From Apus apus (Eukaryota; Chordata; Aves; Apodiformes; Apodidae): a DNA stretch of 64,000 nt. The notes under the pieces were generated by a model that saw nothing but the letters and a program-made list of their open reading frames with translations, was not told the origin of the DNA and ran no database searches. Position 1 is the first letter of the stretch; every line of letters begins with the position of its first letter. The stretch lies in NCBI RefSeq assembly GCF_020740795.1, contig NC_067291.1, forward strand, positions 19,191,780-19,255,779. Direction: 5' to 3'. Made by a program: the position numbers and the translations under genes. Shown one piece after another: positions 60,181-64,000 of the stretch.

Positions 60181-63100
60181 CATACACATACATGACTCAT
60201 GTTTTCCTATACAATTTTTGCCAGCTGGACTCAGAGAGCAGAGGGGACATCACATGGACTTAGACAGGTGTTACACTGGGTCCTCAGTTAAGGTTAAATA
60301 GTTTTTCTTAGCCTCAGGTACAGCAAACAGCCCCTGGCTGCCTGCCCCGTGCTTGTCCCAGGAAGATGGCGAATCACTTTCCTGCTTCAGTGCGTAGATA
60401 CAGATCTGAAAGAAGGACTGTGGTGGACTCTGAAGTGGGCTGTTCCTTTGGCCTGAGCCCCCTTGGTATGAATGGCTCTTCTCCTCCCTCAGAGAACACT
60501 CTTTCTTCCTTTCCCTTTCCAAATAAGATGTCTGAGGAATGACTGCTCCTGAGTAAGGCAGGATCTTCTCTTGGGAGTAAGTGCTTCTTCTGCTCTCCCT
60601 GAGCTGTGAGATCAAAGGGGAGTCCAAGCCTGGATCCCATGTGGTTTGGAGAAGCAAGGTTTTCCCATTGGCTGAGTCCCTGAATCCTTACACCCAGCCT
60701 GAGCACAGCCATGACCCTGAGAAACCATGATATGCTGCAGTGCAACATCCAGGTGTCAGACTGGGATGGGTCTGGACTGTGTCCAGCTTTGTGGACAGTA
60801 CTTGAGCAGAAATGCATTTCATAGGTTAAAAAATAAATAATAAAATTAAGGAAAGTCCTCATAGTTGTAGGTTTTACAAGATGAGTCTTAGTTCTCTTTC
60901 ATGTGGATATGCTTAGGATTTCCTTTCCCCCAACTATAATTCATATTTATAACACTTGCAATTTCTAACAAGCCCACAGGAATTTTTATGAGCCTGTTAC
61001 TCATCGGGTTGGCCCAAAGAGCCTGTCCTGTGGGACTGGTGCCTCAGCTGGAGGAGTCGCTGGCTGAAGGACCAGGGAGGTGACCAGAAGAGTTGAGGGT
61101 TTTCCATCCATTCCAAATTTCTCTTCTATTTCCCTTTCTGCCCTGCCACTCACTCGCTTACACATCTGCTCTCTGTAATATTCCACCGAGTCCCAACAGA
61201 GGAGTTGTTCACTGCTGCTGTAACTATTTTTAACCAACTCCAGCCATGAACAATACTTGGCTGCTGTTCCAACACGAGTGCTTGAGCATCTGTGCCATAA
61301 AAGCTGAGGCTAGCACTGGGATGAGAAGGTGGGACATCTCTTTATCTCTTCAGTGCCTCCATGCACCATGTGGTTTAAAGGTCTAGATCCCCTATGTGAC
61401 CTTATTAGGCTTCACTTACATTTTATATTTCCAGTTCAAAACTGAAAGGTTTTTTGCTTTCTTCTGAAATTTGCACATGGAAGTGGAATTTGCAGGGTTT
61501 TTTTTCCACAAAAGTAACACCATACAATGAAAACATTTTACAGTTTCATGTAAAAATGGCCTTGATCTGAGAAACAGTTCAATATTGTGAAAGTTAGCAT
61601 AAGCAAGTGTTAATTTAGGTACTGAAAAGGGAGAAAAATATCTCATTTTTATCAATTAGTGTGAAAGAGACATTTTGGGGAAAAAGAATAAAGAGAAAAA
61701 AGTGTCTGGGATGCAAAATGCTATAGACAACATTGTGACTGTTCTGCTGGAGACCCCTTAGCATAGCTAAAGTATTTATCACTTCTGCATCATTCCTACT
61801 GCCAAGGCATTTAGCATCTCTTCTGCTAGCAAAATAAAATACATGGATGCAGGACAAATGTGGCACACAGGGAGCCTAGAACACTGCAAGATAAAAACAA
61901 AAAAGCCAGTGAGCAAAGCAGAAAAAGAATAAAAGGAAAAAGAACTTGAGGAGCATTTGGAAATCCTCAACGCCCCCAGCTCTCCATGTTGCATCCAGCA
62001 AAGCACAACAGCAGTTCTGCAGCTTGGAACAGAGAAGAAAATGTGAATGGTTAATAATGTGGAAAAGGCTTTGCATTGAAGCTGGAGAGTTTTGTGATTT
62101 TCCCTGATGCAGGTAAGACTTCATCTTTGGAGCAAGGCGTGGTGTGGGACCAAAAGAGCAGTGACAAGAGGTGATGCCTGGTGGTGCCCTATGTTAATTC
62201 CTTTGCCATGTAAACTGTGAGATAGTTGACCTTAAAAATCCTCTAATGCCACTTAATCCTGCACTTTCCTTCAAACTGCACATTTTCAGAAAGAAGTTGG
62301 TAATACCAGTAAGGAAAAGGGCAAATGCTTTCTGCCACTGACAAGCTGAACTCCAAGTGCTTGGACAGGAAAACAAATAGCATCCAAAGCACTAAATCTG
62401 GATAGGTTTTGAGATAAAAGCTGCTGTTAAAACTGAAGCCAGGGAGAATAAACTCAGAAAGGGCAATGACACTTCACTCATGGCTTGTTTGTACTGGCTG
62501 GTGGTTCAGAATTGCCTGAGCAATGGCCATGGTATGATTAGCTGGGAGATAACGGCGTCTGTTGCACGCTCCAGCTCCCACCTGGGGCTTCTCAGTGTTG
62601 TCAAGATGCCAGTATTTAGTGCTGAACTTTATTAACCATGAAAGAAAGGAAAAAATCCCAAATTGGAATTTTTTATGTTCTAAGTTAGTCTTTAAAAAAA
62701 CATTTAGAGAGTAGATAATGATTCAACTGAGCAACCTAGGAGGTTATACTAGCATGAATATTGACTCTGCTTTCCCAAGCTGTGGTTTGTGGTAAACAGT
62801 TTTCAATTCTCATCATCTTTCACTACTGGCAATTCTGCCTGTGAAATTAAGACCACACCAATATTCTTCATTATCGTTAATGCCTTTATGAAAGGCTGAT
62901 GTGGATTTGGAATGGCTCTAAAGTCTACTAAAGTGATTAAATTGTTTAAAAATTACTGACCTAGTTCATTCAGATAGCTGTAGGGTCTCCAGTCTGCAGT
63001 TTCTCTGTCAAGGACTTTGTTACTGAGCTGTTTAAAAAGTATGATAATGGGTTAATGCTGAAATCAACAGATACTTCCCACCCCAGACTTCAGCCCAATG

Positions 63101-64000
63101 ATGTTATGAATAAAAATGGTATATGACTGTTACCTTGGCCTCACCATTTCAGTCCTTTATCAGTATGGATTTGACAGGTGTTCACTAGCATTAGGGAAAA
63201 TCACAAAGGAAAGTCACTTCACCACGCCATGAACACAAGCATGCTGGAAAAGGCAGGATTTCCTGGAGGTATGGGTGATGGTGACTCAAGTGCCCAAGTA
63301 CATGGAGTGCCATACTGGCACTGCAAAACAGCTAATGAAGATGGGTGGATCAAAACCACCTCCATAGGCATGCAGACAGGAGCTGTTTGGAACAAAGAAG
63401 GTTGCTAGTACAGCTATATATTTAGTTAAAGGAGATGTGATGGCTACAAGATTTCTCTCAATTCAAGGAAAATAACATTGGCAATAAGGAAGCGCAAAGG
63501 CCCATGCAGATCTGCCAGCAAAAGCAGAGAGGAGTCCAGGGCTGCCATCCAGATACTACTGTTGGAAAAACACCTCCTGCAGCTGGGACCCTCTGTGTGG
63601 CCAGGGTACAGTTGGCTCCTGTGCCAGCGTGGCTGGAGCAGGATGGAACCATCTGGAGAAGGCTGCTGTTCTATTCAGCACATGCGTCAGTATGCTCTGG
63701 AATGTTCTGCTATTTGTGGAAGTCTCACTCGAGCTGGGTAATGGCAAGGGGCAAGGACAGTGTGTCTGCCTGAGAGATGGGGGCTTTGGGGACCTGGAGT
63801 GAGCTTGCTGGAGCATCTCCTCTCGTGGTCAGCAGTATGGGGGTGCATGGCTCTCTGCCAGACTGGGGCATCACAGCAAAAGTGGCTCTACAAAGTATCT
63901 GGAGTGTGACCATGCTGCGGAGGGCTCTGGCTCAGAAAAGCTCTTCTGGCAAAAGTTCCTCTGTAAATAGGGCAACAGGGACCAGCAGGGGCCTCCCAGC

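Larger units (their letters stand above)
57283..64000 (-). other. MEGF11: MEGF11 intronic DNA continuing to the window edge
   Basis: The next upstream MEGF11 exon (the segment before the 57-base exon) was not found in this 6.7 kb, so this is probably one long intron. It holds a TA-rich palindromic microsatellite at 60.1 kb and weak CR1-tail-like sequence at 59.0 and 59.9 kb. Open frames such as 60374-60862 (-) have no recognised similarity. Confidence 0.65.

Noticed and set aside
60374-60862. A 162-codon minus-strand open frame considered as a further MEGF11 exon
   Set aside because: Its sequence does not resemble any part of the MEGF11 tail or EGF repeats, and no in-phase acceptor/donor pair delimits MEGF11-like sequence.

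Overview
The window is eukaryotic chromosomal DNA, most probably from a bird. Coding sequence is sparse and split by GT-AG introns. AT-rich non-coding DNA alternates with two sharp CpG islands (about 10.2-11.3 kb and 27.6-28.7 kb). The only interspersed repeats I recognise are CR1-type LINEs, and I see no mammalian SINEs such as Alu. The gene order, a minus-strand promoter, then RAB11A (+), then MEGF11 (-), matches the DENND4A - RAB11A - MEGF11 order known from human chromosome 15. CR1 is also common in turtles and crocodilians, so 'bird' is an inference.

Region by region. (1) 1-11.3 kb: AT-rich DNA ending in a CpG-island promoter that appears to fire on the minus strand (YY1 motif in sense orientation, consensus splice donor about 240 bases downstream). 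By synteny this is the 5' end of DENND4A, but no recognisable DENND4A coding exon lies in the window. An unassigned, well-formed candidate coding exon sits at 3274-3479 (-). (2) 11.3-27.6 kb: intergenic DNA with simple repeats and no supported gene. (3) 27.8-46.9 kb: a tRNA-Gln(CTG) gene on the minus strand lies just upstream of RAB11A (+). RAB11A is complete, with five coding exons giving 216 residues, plus a 3' UTR with a polyadenylation signal at 46836. Intron 1 holds an old CR1 copy with a recognisable reverse-transcriptase motif. Intron 4 holds a long inverted repeat of about 235-base arms, roughly 97% identical, around a 1.1 kb spacer. (4) 46.9-51.2 kb: the interval between two convergent genes. 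(5) 51.2-64 kb: the 3' end of MEGF11 (-), with three coding exons for the end of the cytoplasmic tail, the stop codon, and intronic DNA running off the right edge.

RAB11A is a small GTPase of recycling endosomes, MEGF11 is a CED-1/Draper-like transmembrane receptor, and DENND4 proteins are exchange factors for Rab10-type GTPases. They are neighbours by conserved synteny; nothing in the sequence suggests they are regulated as a unit. I found no CRISPR array, mobile gene cassette or prokaryote-like system. The features most worth follow-up are the intronic inverted repeat, the unassigned exon near 3.3 kb, and the tRNA gene placed against the RAB11A promoter.
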